In this document: piece after piece, positions 13,223 through 21,785 of the stretch
Layout of the letters: every line of letters starts with the position of its first letter
How positions within the stretch are numbered: position 1 is the first letter of the stretch
Assembly (NCBI RefSeq): GCF_006874765.1
Contig: NZ_CP040840.1
Span: 3,052,501 to 3,100,000, forward strand
Origin: Leptospira weilii
GTDB taxonomy: Bacteria; Spirochaetota; Leptospiria; Leptospirales; Leptospiraceae
Length of the DNA: 47,500 nt
Reading direction: 5' to 3'
Position numbers and translations under genes: made by a program
Notes under the pieces: model-generated
What the model was told of the DNA's origin: nothing
Databases searched by the model: none
What the model saw: the letters and a program-made list of their open reading frames with translations, nothing else

Positions 13223-13642
13223 TCAATCAATATCGACCGCGTCTTTTTTAGCAAGGGCGTCCGGCGTGTGTCCAAATCCGGATCTTTCGAAAACACTCTT
13301 CACGATTTTATTGTAGAGAAGAATCGTAGCGAGATAACAAACGAAAAGTCGAATCGATTGATAAACCGCGATCGTCCAACCCGGAAGAATTTTGCAAATC
13401 TCTTCTTTAACAGAATCGAATGAGATGCAGTACGTAAAAACTTCCGGCATCGTGAGCCAGTAAAAAATATTATAGGGAACGGCGATCATCGTAGCGACTA
13501 CAAACACAACGAGTCTTTTGTTTTTTAATAAAATACGATGAGGTAAATTTCGAAACAGAACTTGAGAAACGGTAAGGACGAGGCCCATGTAGAGGCCGTT
13601 GAGAAGCACTGTCGGAAGAAGTTCAGTTATAGATTCGATCAT
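13223..13642 (-). CDS. Multi-pass membrane protein, holin candidate
   Basis: The 139-residue product has about four hydrophobic helices (residues about 8-30, 43-65, 85-100 and 100-115) and a charged C-terminal tail (FERSGFGHTPDALAKKDAVD). It sits directly after the M23 endopeptidase gene, with 12 bases between them, and before the DUF1353 gene, the usual place of a holin. The start is supported by AAGGAAAG upstream. The sequence itself shows no holin family motif, so the role is inferred from topology and position. Confidence 0.6.
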   Translation of the reverse strand: MIESITELLPTVLLNGLYMGLVLTVSQVLFRNLPHRILLKNKRLVVFVVATMIAVPYNIFYWLTMPEVFTYCISFDSVKEEICKILPGWTIAVYQSIRLFVCYLATILLYNKIVKSVFERSGFGHTPDALAKKDAVDID

Positions 13643-13654
13643 ATAAAGCTTTCC

Positions 13655-14335
13655 TTATAACAGTCCTTTTTCTTTTAAGAACTTTTCGGGATCGGTTTCT
13701 TTTTTCCAGTCCTGTGCTTTCTCATCCCAAGGCCAAACTTCGAAGTGAAGATGAGCGCCTAAGCTATAACCGAAGTTCCCGGATTTTCCGATCAGATCGC
13801 CCGCGCTAACTTTATCACCTTTCTTGACCCTGGGATCTGTGTGCTTGAATTTATATCGGTTTTTTGTATGAACACCGATTGCGAGAACGAATGGAGTCCA
13901 AGCACGATCCGCCGGAACTTCGCCTGATTTAACCAAATTGATCCAGGTGTTTTTCTCCCAACGAAACTTCACCGGATATAGTGGATCCCTCCCGAGAATA
14001 GATTTAATCACGCAGTCTTCCGGAGCAAATACATCGTTACAACCACCGAGATCGATTCCTAAATGAAACTGTTTGGATTTCTTACCGTCGATGTTTAAGT
14101 ATCTCCATCCGTATTTTGAGGTGATATGAGGATTTGTTACAGGTAAACGGAAGACAGGATCTCGTTGAATGTGTATGTTCGAGATCGAATCAAACGTCTC
14201 TTCTCTTGAAATCTTATTCGTATAAGCTTCTGCGAGTCGAGATTCGTTCCAATAGTTTTGATTTGTTTGAATCGCTTTTAAGTTTAGGAATTTCCGGATA
14301 AGTGGAATAAGAAGGTTTAGAATTTGTAAAATCAT
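13655..14335 (-). CDS. M23-family peptidoglycan endopeptidase (phage lysin)
   Basis: The 226-residue protein has a hydrophobic N-terminus (MILQILNLLIPLIRKF, a membrane anchor or signal-arrest-like segment), then an M23/LytM domain. Zinc ligands are His91 and Asp95 (FHLGIDLGG), and His195 and His197 (LGAHLHFEVWPW). The segment KGDKVSAGDLIGKSGNFG is the typical beta-hairpin before the HxH. Such enzymes cut peptide cross-links in peptidoglycan. The start overlaps the stop of the upstream coiled-coil gene by ATGA, indicating coupling. With its neighbours it forms the likely lysis cassette. Confidence 0.85.
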   Translation of the reverse strand: MILQILNLLIPLIRKFLNLKAIQTNQNYWNESRLAEAYTNKISREETFDSISNIHIQRDPVFRLPVTNPHITSKYGWRYLNIDGKKSKQFHLGIDLGGCNDVFAPEDCVIKSILGRDPLYPVKFRWEKNTWINLVKSGEVPADRAWTPFVLAIGVHTKNRYKFKHTDPRVKKGDKVSAGDLIGKSGNFGYSLGAHLHFEVWPWDEKAQDWKKETDPEKFLKEKGLL

Positions 14336-14859
14336 TTTGAGAATCCTCCGTTTTGAAATTTTGAGTGAATTTTGTGGAGGAGTTCTTTTTGCTCATCGAA
14401 TTTCTCATCAAACTTGGTATCAAGTTTTTCGATTCGAGTTTCAATCATATCTAACCTTTTGTCAGTTGTTGAAGCCGTTTGTCGAAGAAGTGCGATTTCC
14501 ATCGTATGCGTTTTTTCTAATTCCATCATCCGATCTGAAAGACGATCCGTTTTTGAACGTTCTTGAAACAAAAGATTCCTGTATTCCTCTTTTGCTTCTT
14601 TGATTTTCAATTCCGTATATTCTCGTTCTTCTTCACGAGTCTTTAAAACCTGAGCCCTTATTTCTTTGCACTCGTCTTTAGTTTCCTTGATCTTTGAATC
14701 GGCGTACTCCCTTTGTTCATCACGAAATCTTAATATTTGAGCTTTCACTTCCTTTCTGATTAAGAACCAAAGGAATACCGATAACGGAGACAAGAGAGGT
14801 AGATATTTAAGAATCTCATCCATCCAGGATGGTATCCCATAATCATTCAAAGGGGACAA
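14332..14859 (-). CDS. Membrane-anchored coiled-coil protein (lysis cassette)
   Basis: One N-terminal hydrophobic helix (about residues 18-35, LKYLPLLSPLSVFLWFLI) is followed by about 130 residues of strongly charged coiled coil. The coil holds a visible internal repeat of about 29 residues: RDEQREYADSKIKETKDE and REEEREYTELKIKEAKEE. Topology resembles spanin-like or holin-associated proteins, and it is translationally coupled to the M23 endopeptidase. The start is a TTG without a clear ribosome binding site; the ATG 12 codons later (MDEILKYL) is an alternative. No family is assigned. Confidence 0.6.
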   Translation of the reverse strand: MSPLNDYGIPSWMDEILKYLPLLSPLSVFLWFLIRKEVKAQILRFRDEQREYADSKIKETKDECKEIRAQVLKTREEEREYTELKIKEAKEEYRNLLFQERSKTDRLSDRMMELEKTHTMEIALLRQTASTTDKRLDMIETRIEKLDTKFDEKFDEQKELLHKIHSKFQNGGFSK

Positions 14860-14881
14860 TTTTAGAAAAGTTCTATGTCTA

Positions 14882-15118
14882 CTATGTCTGTTCTTTTCTT
14901 ATTTTGATTCTTTTCTCTAAATTTTCATAATAAAGCCCGATTCGCTTCGTCTTTAGAAATTCGGGAAGATTTTCGAACTTACCGGGACGCCAACCTTTTC
15001 GGAACATTTCTTCACAGTGGTTCATCCACTGATCTTCAAAACGTGCCATTCGGATCGCTTCCGATTCCGGTGAATCAAACTGCTTCTTACAGTGCGGACA
15101 TTCGATTTTATGATCCAT
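14882..15118 (-). CDS. Small zinc-finger-like phage protein
   Basis: The 78-residue product opens with MDHKIECPHCKKQFDSPESE, a CxxC zinc-knuckle half, followed by helical charged sequence with HCEEMF at about residues 33-38 that could provide further ligands. No family is recognised. It begins right after the stop of the 30-codon frame at 15119-15211 (TAAxATG-type junction) and belongs to the leftward late operon. Confidence 0.5.
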   Translation of the reverse strand: MDHKIECPHCKKQFDSPESEAIRMARFEDQWMNHCEEMFRKGWRPGKFENLPEFLKTKRIGLYYENLEKRIKIRKEQT

Positions 15119-15211
15119 TTAACTCTCGAAATTTAACTCAAGTTGCGTTCTTGTTTCAGCCATTTGTATTTTACGTTTCGCTTCCTCGAAATATTCCTTA
15201 TCCATTTCCAT
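15119..15211 (-). CDS. Small 30-residue phage protein
   Basis: The ATG at 15211 encodes MEMDKEYFEEAKRKIQMAET and ten more residues, ending at a TAA that abuts the start of the zinc-finger-like gene (15118). It overlaps the end of the MazG-like gene by 14 bases. Amphipathic, charged composition and the coupled position argue for a real gene; its size makes this uncertain. Confidence 0.45.
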   Translation of the reverse strand: MEMDKEYFEEAKRKIQMAETRTQLELNFES

Positions 15212-15455
15212 TCCGATCGAGGCATTCGATCATCGCCAACGCAACAGCGGAAACCTGTATCAATTCCTTTCTGTATTCGATGTAATCGTTCTTTCCGTCG
15301 AATTTGAAATGCGTTTCAAGCGCGGCCTTGTTTACCTCTCCAACCTCTTCGCCAAGAATCGCGCACCATTCAATAGGGTTGTAGTTTTGTTCTCCCCATT
15401 TCTGATCTTGATTTTCTCTTTCTCTAAGAATTTCCTGAATGATCTTTTCTTTCAT
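15198..15455 (-). CDS. MazG-like nucleotide pyrophosphohydrolase
   Basis: The 85-residue product matches the MazG/dUTPase-like all-alpha fold: ILRERENQDQKWGEQNYNPI at about residues 9-28, then ILGEEVGEVNKAALE with the metal-binding ExxE motif, and LIQVSAVALAMIECLDR forming the last helix with the Asp. These enzymes hydrolyse (d)NTPs to monophosphates; phage copies may lower ppGpp or non-canonical nucleotides. The ATG at 15455 is chosen because AAGGAG lies just upstream and would overlap a TTG at 15461. Confidence 0.75.
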   Translation of the reverse strand: MKEKIIQEILRERENQDQKWGEQNYNPIEWCAILGEEVGEVNKAALETHFKFDGKNDYIEYRKELIQVSAVALAMIECLDRNGNG

Positions 15456-15496
15456 ATCCAACTCCTTATAAACTGAATGTTTTTAGAAATTAATTA

Positions 15497-15712
15497 TTAC
15501 CGTAAATCGTAGTAAGCATCTCTAATGTCCGGCTCTCCAATCTTAAATTCATCGATCAGATCTAAGAAAGATTTTTCTTTATAGATCGGGGGCTGTCCGT
15601 TTAGCATTCTCTCCTGATTTTCCCAATGTTTCCCCAGAGCGGCAATCAACGCACTTGTATGTTTGCCGAAATCAACATCAAGTTGGATAAGATGTTTGTG
15701 CAGTTCTGACAT
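15497..15712 (-). CDS. Small phage protein of unknown function
   Basis: A 71-residue, soluble, helix-rich protein beginning MSELHKHLIQLDVDFGKHTS. GGAAC lies eight bases before the ATG. No motif is recognised. It is part of the leftward late operon between the small membrane protein (15770-15928) and the MazG-like gene. Confidence 0.5.
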   Translation of the reverse strand: MSELHKHLIQLDVDFGKHTSALIAALGKHWENQERMLNGQPPIYKEKSFLDLIDEFKIGEPDIRDAYYDLR

Positions 15713-15769
15713 TTTTTTTGTTCCTTTTTATGTAATTTGATTGTATTTCAGAATTTTGATATAACAGTC

Positions 15770-15928
15770 TTAACTTTTCTTTTTTCTTATTTTGAAAAAC
15801 GAAAATATCTCTTCTCGCCAAATGATCGCGGCGAGAAATAAGGCCAAAATAGCCAAAACGCCCCAGACAACCAGTGTTCCCATGACCGTATACATCATGA
15901 TCAACTCGAAAATTTCAAAATTACTCAT
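15770..15928 (-). CDS. Small single-pass membrane protein
   Basis: The ATG at 15928 opens a 52-residue frame with one long hydrophobic segment (GTLVVWGVLAILALFLAAII, about residues 17-36) and a very basic tail (KIRKKKS). It starts just two bases after the methyltransferase gene stop. Size and topology resemble small phage holins or holin regulators; a role in lysis is inferred from the neighbourhood only. Confidence 0.55.
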   Translation of the reverse strand: MSNFEIFELIMMYTVMGTLVVWGVLAILALFLAAIIWREEIFSFFKIRKKKS

Positions 15929-15929
15929 A

Positions 15930-16526
15930 TTAAACTTTCCTAAATAAGCAAATTACTCTGACTCTATGATTCGTTGAAATCGAAAGATAGATTTTTCCCT
16001 CAAGGCTCCACTGGTTTCCTGCGTACTGCGGAACGACTTGATCAAGCCAAACAAGATGCCCTCCGATTTCAAGAGACTTCCAGGCTTCCATAAGAACTTT
16101 TCCACGGTTGACCATTAAAAAACCGTAATGTTCGGCGTCTTCTTTGGTATAGGGCGGGTCCGCTAAGATCAAATCAAGAGAGTGGCCTACGATCGCGCGA
16201 ACATATGAAGAAAGAAGTTCCGCATCACCTACGATTTCGGGATTCAAATCCGGATTTTTATCCATTCTCAAATACTTTCCCGGTGGAGTTTTTCCGCTAA
16301 ATAAGTGAAGAACTTTGTCTTTGTCCGGAAACATAGGGAGAAGTCTTTTTAGATACTGCTCCGGATAAGCGCCGTGATAGTCGGAAGTGTTTTTATAGTT
16401 TTGCCCAAGTTCCCATTCTCCGTATAATCTTTCTTTGAAAACATGAAGCGGCGCGTAATTCGGAAAAGACTCGTTATAAAGCCATGCTCGATCCTGAATA
16501 TTGAGAGCTGTCGCTTTGGAAATCAT
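15930..16526 (-). CDS. Phage DNA adenine methyltransferase-like protein (DPPY)
   Basis: The 198-residue protein has a SAM-binding-like region (KVLHLFSGKTPPGKYLRMDK at about residues 70-90, with the acidic strand end) and the catalytic motif LILADPPYTKEDAE (about 120-133), the DPPY motif of N6-adenine/N4-cytosine methyltransferases. The closing beta strands (GGHLVWLDQVVPQY) also fit. It probably modifies phage DNA against host restriction. Its start overlaps the portal gene stop by ATGA. No nuclease partner is nearby, so it is an orphan methyltransferase. Target sequence unknown. Confidence 0.72.
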   Translation of the reverse strand: MISKATALNIQDRAWLYNESFPNYAPLHVFKERLYGEWELGQNYKNTSDYHGAYPEQYLKRLLPMFPDKDKVLHLFSGKTPPGKYLRMDKNPDLNPEIVGDAELLSSYVRAIVGHSLDLILADPPYTKEDAEHYGFLMVNRGKVLMEAWKSLEIGGHLVWLDQVVPQYAGNQWSLEGKIYLSISTNHRVRVICLFRKV

Positions 16527-18859
16527 GAAGTCTTCCTTGTTTCCGATTTGAAACTGGCTACGACGGTTGTCCTACAGCCACCGGTATGATACGGAGGCAT
16601 TTTGTTTCGTAAGTGCGCGGTAATTTCATCGCCCGACTTAGAGGCAATATTCAATTTTCTAATTTGCGCTTCCGTTGGATTTCTTCGATCTTTCCAAAAG
16701 TATTCTCTGGTTGGATCATCCGCTAAAAATTCACGCACATACTCCACACAAGTTCTAACTTCAATCGTTTTACCGTTCATGAGTTTGCAGATATAGGAAG
16801 TATGGTTATCCATCACCGCTACGATTTCTAAGCGTTCGATCCCGATTTGTTCGAATCTTTCGGTACGGGAAAAATTTCTGGATCTGAGAATTTGTCCGCG
16901 AACGATATGGTTTAGCTTGATTCTCAGTTTTGCATTAGGATCGATCGGAAGAACGTGTCCTTCTTTTTTCTTTCCGGGTTTGTCTTTTGGAGCCGGACCT
17001 AAAAGTTCGTCTTGAAGTTTGCGGATGACCTCATTCACGGATCCGGTTTCCACTGCCTCCCGAATCGCTTCCTCAATTTTGTTTACATCTTCTTTTCGGT
17101 TGAATTGTTTCCCGATATCAAACTTGTATCCTTTATCAAAGAAACCTAATATGTCTTTGTTTGCTTGAACCTTCGGAGGATCCGTTTTTGAATTCGGATT
17201 ATTTATATCCTGCCCCGCGTCCCAGGCCTTCGAAATTGTTTCTTTCCAGTTTTTCGCGGTTTCTTCGGGAAATTTTTGTCCAAGTTCCTTTTCTAAAACA
17301 TCCCAAATCGTATTGATCGCGTCGGTTTTACCCATTCCCTTTTTGGAAATTTGATTTAAGACTTCATTGACACGATCTTCGTAGGAAGAAAAGAAATGAG
17401 AAACAAACGCTTCTTCGATGGAAGCATAAACTTCTTTCTCTTTTTTTGTCCAAGCACCAAACTCTACAAGAGTGTCAAGGTCGCCGCAAACATGAGAAGT
17501 ATGTTCGAACTCTTTATTCATCAGGAGTTTTTTTTTACTCCTTATACTTGAGTTTTCAGAGAATGCAAATCCGGAGCTGTCTTGAGTTTCTAACTTTTCC
17601 GAATCAAACCATTCATCCCGTCCTAATAACTTTGCACCATCCTCGGGACTGATCGCACCCGATTTTACCATAGAAAGAACAAGTTGAAATTCTGCGTTCT
17701 CGACCTGCTTTTCTGCAAGTTTAGCCTGCGCATCAGAGAGAGGATCTAAGGAGATTGATTTCTTCCAACTTGCATCGATCGTTTGGAAACGATTTCCCTT
17801 TAACAACTGATCGAAAGTAATCGCCCGAATCAGAAGTTGGATCACCGGATATGCAAAATTTCCGAGTTTGAGAAGGAATAGTTTTCCCGCAATCTTTGCG
17901 TATGCTTCCGTTACAGAATACGATCGACCGAGAATAAATAGATCGGTATCAGCACCGGAAGAAATCTGTTCCTCAATGTAGCGAGATATCGCTTCGAAGC
18001 CCCCGGTCTTGGAAGCGTCGGTTAATGTATGATGATCGACTGTTGTATCGTCGTAGGTTGCAAGAAAGCCCGATTGAGAATTCTTTTCAAAGGATTGTTT
18101 CGCACTTTGCAAAAATTCTTTCTGTTGGTTTTCGTAAGTTTTTGCATCCGTTCCCGGAAGGAGTCGCGGCCTCCTGAATTTTGCTATGATGAATCCCAAG
18201 AGACCCCATTTATTCAAAGTCTTATCGATATTTTCTTGAGTTTTGAATTGAGAATGGATCCACCTGATAGCGGAAAGAAAGGGAGGAATCGCGTACGGAG
18301 AATCTTCTTCTCTCTCGATCGCTTCATAAACATATTGTTCTTCGTTCAGCCGGTTGTAACCGAACTTTCCTTTTTCATATGGAACAAAACGAACGATGTT
18401 GTCCGCGTCGATTTCTTTTTTGAATATGACTTTCTCAACGGGGATCAAACGAATTTCAGAAACTGAATCAAGATTTAAGGACGGCACAATCTCTGCGGAT
18501 AAAGCTCCGGTTGTTAAAACTTGTCTTAGAAGATGATTCGTAATTCCACGATGCTTTTTAAAGAATGCGTCGATGTCGGTTTGAATCTTTTTCTTACCGT
18601 TTTCATCGGCGTAGATTTTCCATTCGATTCCCGAATTCCCAAGGGTAAGTGCGCGCTTTACCGCTTGAGAAAGATCGGGAAAAGCGATCACAAGTTTTTT
18701 AATCAATGGAATCGATTCCAAAGGAAAGGATGGATTTACATCCTGAACAAAAAATTCCGTTTCTTGTCTGAAATCTTTTAGGTTCTTGGAACTTGCGGCA
18801 AACTCCATAAAGGAGGAAGTTCCAAAAAAATAATTGGCTAATCTTTCAAGTAAGTTCAT
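16523..18859 (-). CDS. Portal protein (DUF935, Mu gp29-like) fused to Mu F-like domain (gp30-like)
   Basis: At 778 residues this is longer than a normal Mu-type portal. Residues 1 to about 430 match the DUF935 portal family that forms the dodecameric DNA entry ring (ILGRSYSVTEAYAKIAGKLF is characteristic). The C-terminal region (about 640-770) has the Mu F/minor head signature: RNFSRTERFEQIGIERLEIV, D..TSYICKLMNGKTI and MPPYHTGGCRTTVV. In Mu, portal (gp29) and F (gp30) are two genes; here one frame spans both. It follows the terminase gene with a TAATG overlap. A frame-fusion artefact of assembly is possible but no anomaly is seen. Confidence 0.82.
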   Translation of the reverse strand: MNLLERLANYFFGTSSFMEFAASSKNLKDFRQETEFFVQDVNPSFPLESIPLIKKLVIAFPDLSQAVKRALTLGNSGIEWKIYADENGKKKIQTDIDAFFKKHRGITNHLLRQVLTTGALSAEIVPSLNLDSVSEIRLIPVEKVIFKKEIDADNIVRFVPYEKGKFGYNRLNEEQYVYEAIEREEDSPYAIPPFLSAIRWIHSQFKTQENIDKTLNKWGLLGFIIAKFRRPRLLPGTDAKTYENQQKEFLQSAKQSFEKNSQSGFLATYDDTTVDHHTLTDASKTGGFEAISRYIEEQISSGADTDLFILGRSYSVTEAYAKIAGKLFLLKLGNFAYPVIQLLIRAITFDQLLKGNRFQTIDASWKKSISLDPLSDAQAKLAEKQVENAEFQLVLSMVKSGAISPEDGAKLLGRDEWFDSEKLETQDSSGFAFSENSSIRSKKKLLMNKEFEHTSHVCGDLDTLVEFGAWTKKEKEVYASIEEAFVSHFFSSYEDRVNEVLNQISKKGMGKTDAINTIWDVLEKELGQKFPEETAKNWKETISKAWDAGQDINNPNSKTDPPKVQANKDILGFFDKGYKFDIGKQFNRKEDVNKIEEAIREAVETGSVNEVIRKLQDELLGPAPKDKPGKKKEGHVLPIDPNAKLRIKLNHIVRGQILRSRNFSRTERFEQIGIERLEIVAVMDNHTSYICKLMNGKTIEVRTCVEYVREFLADDPTREYFWKDRRNPTEAQIRKLNIASKSGDEITAHLRNKMPPYHTGGCRTTVVASFKSETRKTS

Positions 18860-20532
18860 TATGCAAACCCTCCGTATCCGGATCCACCGGATCCCGTTCC
18901 CGAAGTTTCATAAGCAATTCGTAATGAATTGAGAGCCATTCCATAGTGGTTCGGAACTTTCTTTTTGAACGACCATAGGGATTTTCCATTTTCATCTTCT
19001 CCTTTCTCTCGGACGAGCATCGTAAGATGGAATTTGAATTCTTCGTATGCTTTGAGGTCCGACTCAGAAAGTAAATTAGGATTTGGGAATATGAAAAGCC
19101 CTGCTTTAATTGCGTCGACCGTATCTTGAAGAGAATCGTCTCGGTTTACATTGACAACTCCTACTTCATCCGCGCCGGGAACTACTTCGGAATTTTCCCG
19201 ATATTTTTTCGTAAAGTACTGAATTTTTAAATTTTCAGGGAAGCGGAGCGCCATACGTAACGACCAGTTACGATTCGGCATCGCATCGATGATTCCGTTT
19301 AATACGCTGAATCGAGTGATCTGTTCCGTATAACGTTCTTCATCTAAGATACTTGCTTTGTAAAGCCCGATGATTCGAATTCTTCCATCCAATGTAGGTT
19401 CACCGAAAATTCCATGAACAGTGTCTCCTTGATCCGCTCCGTGATACGTAAAGTAAGGAGAATGATCTTTGAGCCCTTGGTCTCCTTCCCATTTTTGAAT
19501 TTCACCGAGTTGTAGAGGCTGCTCTTCGTCTGAACTGGAAGGCCAGCCGATGATTGAAATCGTAAGGTTCTTGCGCTTTGCACTCGTCACCGCACCGAGA
19601 AGTTTGTCATATATGGAGAACGGTTTTTTTGGTGTAAAGAGTTGAGAGCATTGGTATCCCCGACGATCGGATTTAGTTTTTGCAACGTACTCTCCTTTTT
19701 GATTGTCCAATCTGCGGCCGCATTTTTCACAGGAATAAAACACATTATTTATATTCGGATTCATTAATGCGTATCTTCCGTCAAATCCGAATATACTGAT
19801 CGGTTCTTTCAACCAGCGTTCTACTAAATTTGTCCAATGTCCGCAGGAAGGACATTTTAGAAGGCGAAATCTTTGATCAGATCGTAAAAATTCAGCATGG
19901 ATCCCAACATTGGGCAACGATGGCTGGGAACCGAGCATCATCCAATTCAATTTCGAAGCAAGAAGCCGATCCCCGACAAACTCAATATTTTCTTCGTCGT
20001 GTTCATCAACCTCGTCGAGCATTACGATATCCAAGTCGACCGTCTTCGTTCCGCGCTTTGTCCACGTACCGCGCATTACAAGTGTAGCCTTGTCAATTTT
20101 TTTGGTTCTCGTATTGTCTACGTTCGAATCATTGAGATGCGGTTTTAAAATCGGGCATTGATTGAGAAACGGCTCTACGCGGTCTTGAACGAAATCTTTC
20201 ATCGAGGTATCGTCTGGGAAATAAATTCCAGCTTTGTAACTGGATCTAAAAATTTTCCAAACGAGTCGCGCAAGCGCCCAGACCGAATAACCGATTTGGG
20301 CGGCTTTGAGAAATATAATGTAAGGGTGGTCTTGCGATTCCCTACAAATATCTCTCCAAAATGAATAGCCGTCGAAACTGTAAGGGATAAGTTCATCGTC
20401 GCCCTTCACAAAAACGTTTTGGGTGAGGAATTCTTCCATCGTACCGTCTCGTTCGGTAGATGGCTTTCCGATCATATTATCGAGTTCTTGAAAGAATTCC
20501 TCCTGAGCGTTTTTTGTTTTAGTCTTCGCCAT
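18859..20532 (-). CDS. Phage terminase large subunit (GpA-like / Mu gp28 position)
   Basis: The 557-residue protein has an ATPase domain with a deviant Walker A (FLKAAQIGYS, about residues 75-83), as in GpA-type terminases, and Walker B DIVMLDEVDEHD (168-179). A four-cysteine zinc ribbon follows (CPSC 226-229 and CEKC 267-270), then an RNase H-like nuclease part with acidic residues (WSLRMALRFPEN, NRDDSLQDTVDAIK). It powers DNA packaging through the portal and cuts the concatemer or host-joined DNA. It overlaps the gp27-like gene by 14 bases and is followed immediately by the portal. Confidence 0.85.
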   Translation of the reverse strand: MAKTKTKNAQEEFFQELDNMIGKPSTERDGTMEEFLTQNVFVKGDDELIPYSFDGYSFWRDICRESQDHPYIIFLKAAQIGYSVWALARLVWKIFRSSYKAGIYFPDDTSMKDFVQDRVEPFLNQCPILKPHLNDSNVDNTRTKKIDKATLVMRGTWTKRGTKTVDLDIVMLDEVDEHDEENIEFVGDRLLASKLNWMMLGSQPSLPNVGIHAEFLRSDQRFRLLKCPSCGHWTNLVERWLKEPISIFGFDGRYALMNPNINNVFYSCEKCGRRLDNQKGEYVAKTKSDRRGYQCSQLFTPKKPFSIYDKLLGAVTSAKRKNLTISIIGWPSSSDEEQPLQLGEIQKWEGDQGLKDHSPYFTYHGADQGDTVHGIFGEPTLDGRIRIIGLYKASILDEERYTEQITRFSVLNGIIDAMPNRNWSLRMALRFPENLKIQYFTKKYRENSEVVPGADEVGVVNVNRDDSLQDTVDAIKAGLFIFPNPNLLSESDLKAYEEFKFHLTMLVREKGEDENGKSLWSFKKKVPNHYGMALNSLRIAYETSGTGSGGSGYGGFA

Positions 20533-21109
20533 CGGTTAGCTCCGGTAAGAATGCGATATCGATGTCCTTCATCATCGAAACCTCGCGTTTGATATTTGCG
20601 ATGTACTGAGAAAATACAATTGGATGGCTCTTTAGAAACGCATTTAACTCCGGTGTGCTTTTAATAGCTCTGTGAACCCCGCGAGCAACCTCGACCGGCT
20701 CTACACGTTCTTTTTCTTTTTCAAGCATGCGCTCTATGTCGTTCATCAATCCGCGAAATGTGTTTAACGCACCTTCACCCGATTTGAACTCGATCGTTAA
20801 GTTTCCCTGACTATCGAAAATCTGACTTTTGATCGCTTTGAAAGTACGAACTGTGTTCACGCGCAGAGTCGTAAGACTGATTTCCGCTTCTTTTAAGGCT
20901 TCGTTTCTTGCGTTTAAAAGTGCTTTCTCACGATCTTGTTCTGCCGTTGTTCCGGTTGTTTCATCAATTTCGGAAAGCCAGTTTCGAATGGTGTTCGCGG
21001 TAAGTTTTGGATATTCGGTTTTTAGGGCGCTCGCAATCTGCTCCGGGTTGTAACCGGATATTACGAAAAGGTTATACGCTCTGCGTTTTAGTATTTTAGA
21101 ATAAGACAC
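20519..21109 (-). CDS. Mu gp27-like protein (DUF3486, terminase small-subunit role)
   Basis: The protein has an HTH in its first third (ISGYNPEQIASALKTEYPKL then NTIRNWLSEID) followed by long helices, as in DUF3486/gp27 of Mu, which lies next to the large terminase and is thought to recognise DNA for packaging. The GTG at 21109 is preferred: AAGGAA lies about 11 bases upstream. The longer frame from the TTG at 21226 overlaps Gam by 44 bases and has no ribosome binding site, but its basic N-terminus cannot be excluded. The stop overlaps the terminase start. Confidence 0.72.
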   Translation of the reverse strand: MSYSKILKRRAYNLFVISGYNPEQIASALKTEYPKLTANTIRNWLSEIDETTGTTAEQDREKALLNARNEALKEAEISLTTLRVNTVRTFKAIKSQIFDSQGNLTIEFKSGEGALNTFRGLMNDIERMLEKEKERVEPVEVARGVHRAIKSTPELNAFLKSHPIVFSQYIANIKREVSMMKDIDIAFLPELTDGED

Positions 21110-21182
21110 AGGGAACCGTATTCCTTTTCTTCGATTGTTTCCAAACAGAAATTGAGGCTTTCGTCCCCTATGTCCTTTCTTT

Positions 21183-21785
21183 TCACGCCGCCTCGGTATC
21201 TGCGTCCGCTGAAATTTCGTCCTCAAGTCTGGACGGCTTGATATACAAACGCTCCTTTTCTTCGTTCAACTCGACTCCGATTTTCTGATGAGCCGCGAGC
21301 GGATCCGCGATGATTGAGTCCTTGTTCAACTCCAGTTTTGCACGAATGAAAACCCTGGAAAGTCTTACCACCCATTCGTTGTATAACTGTAGAAGACCGT
21401 TCTCTGCGAGAATCTTCTCGAAGAGTTTTACGGAAGCCTTTGTTCTTACCGACGCAGGCGTCTTTCGATAGTTGAGTGTGCCGGAAATGAGTTTGCAGGT
21501 TTTCAGATTCGGATCCGGGAACAATTCTTCCCGATTGTTTTGTACGAAGTATGCAATCCCGCTTGTAACGTGATCGATTTTCGCTTGAATCGGATAAACG
21601 GTTTCTTCCAATTCGGAGCGAATCTGAGAAATTTTCTGATTCGCTTCGTTTACAAGCCGTTCCTTTTCGAGCATCTGTTCGCCCATGAATTCCATTCCGG
21701 CTTCGAGTTCGGATTTATTTTTGTATTCGTTATTCGGAAGGTCCACAAGCGGACGCTTCTCTTCGGTTTTTTTAAGTTTAGCCAT
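21183..21785 (-). CDS. gam: Gam-like host-nuclease inhibitor / DNA end-binding protein
   Basis: The 200-residue product fits the Mu Gam family: a long N-terminal coiled coil (about residues 30-75, LEAGMEFMGEQMLEKERLVN to ITSGIAYF-like YPIQAKIDHVTSGIAYFVQN), followed by TCKLISGTLNYRKTPASVRT, the family's characteristic GxxxxRxTP-type segment. Gam binds DNA ends like Ku and protects phage DNA from exonucleases. It lies after MuB, as in Mu. The start overlaps the stop of the lysine-rich peptide gene. The acidic C-terminal tail EISADADTEAA is extra. Confidence 0.8.
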   Translation of the reverse strand: MAKLKKTEEKRPLVDLPNNEYKNKSELEAGMEFMGEQMLEKERLVNEANQKISQIRSELEETVYPIQAKIDHVTSGIAYFVQNNREELFPDPNLKTCKLISGTLNYRKTPASVRTKASVKLFEKILAENGLLQLYNEWVVRLSRVFIRAKLELNKDSIIADPLAAHQKIGVELNEEKERLYIKPSRLEDEISADADTEAA

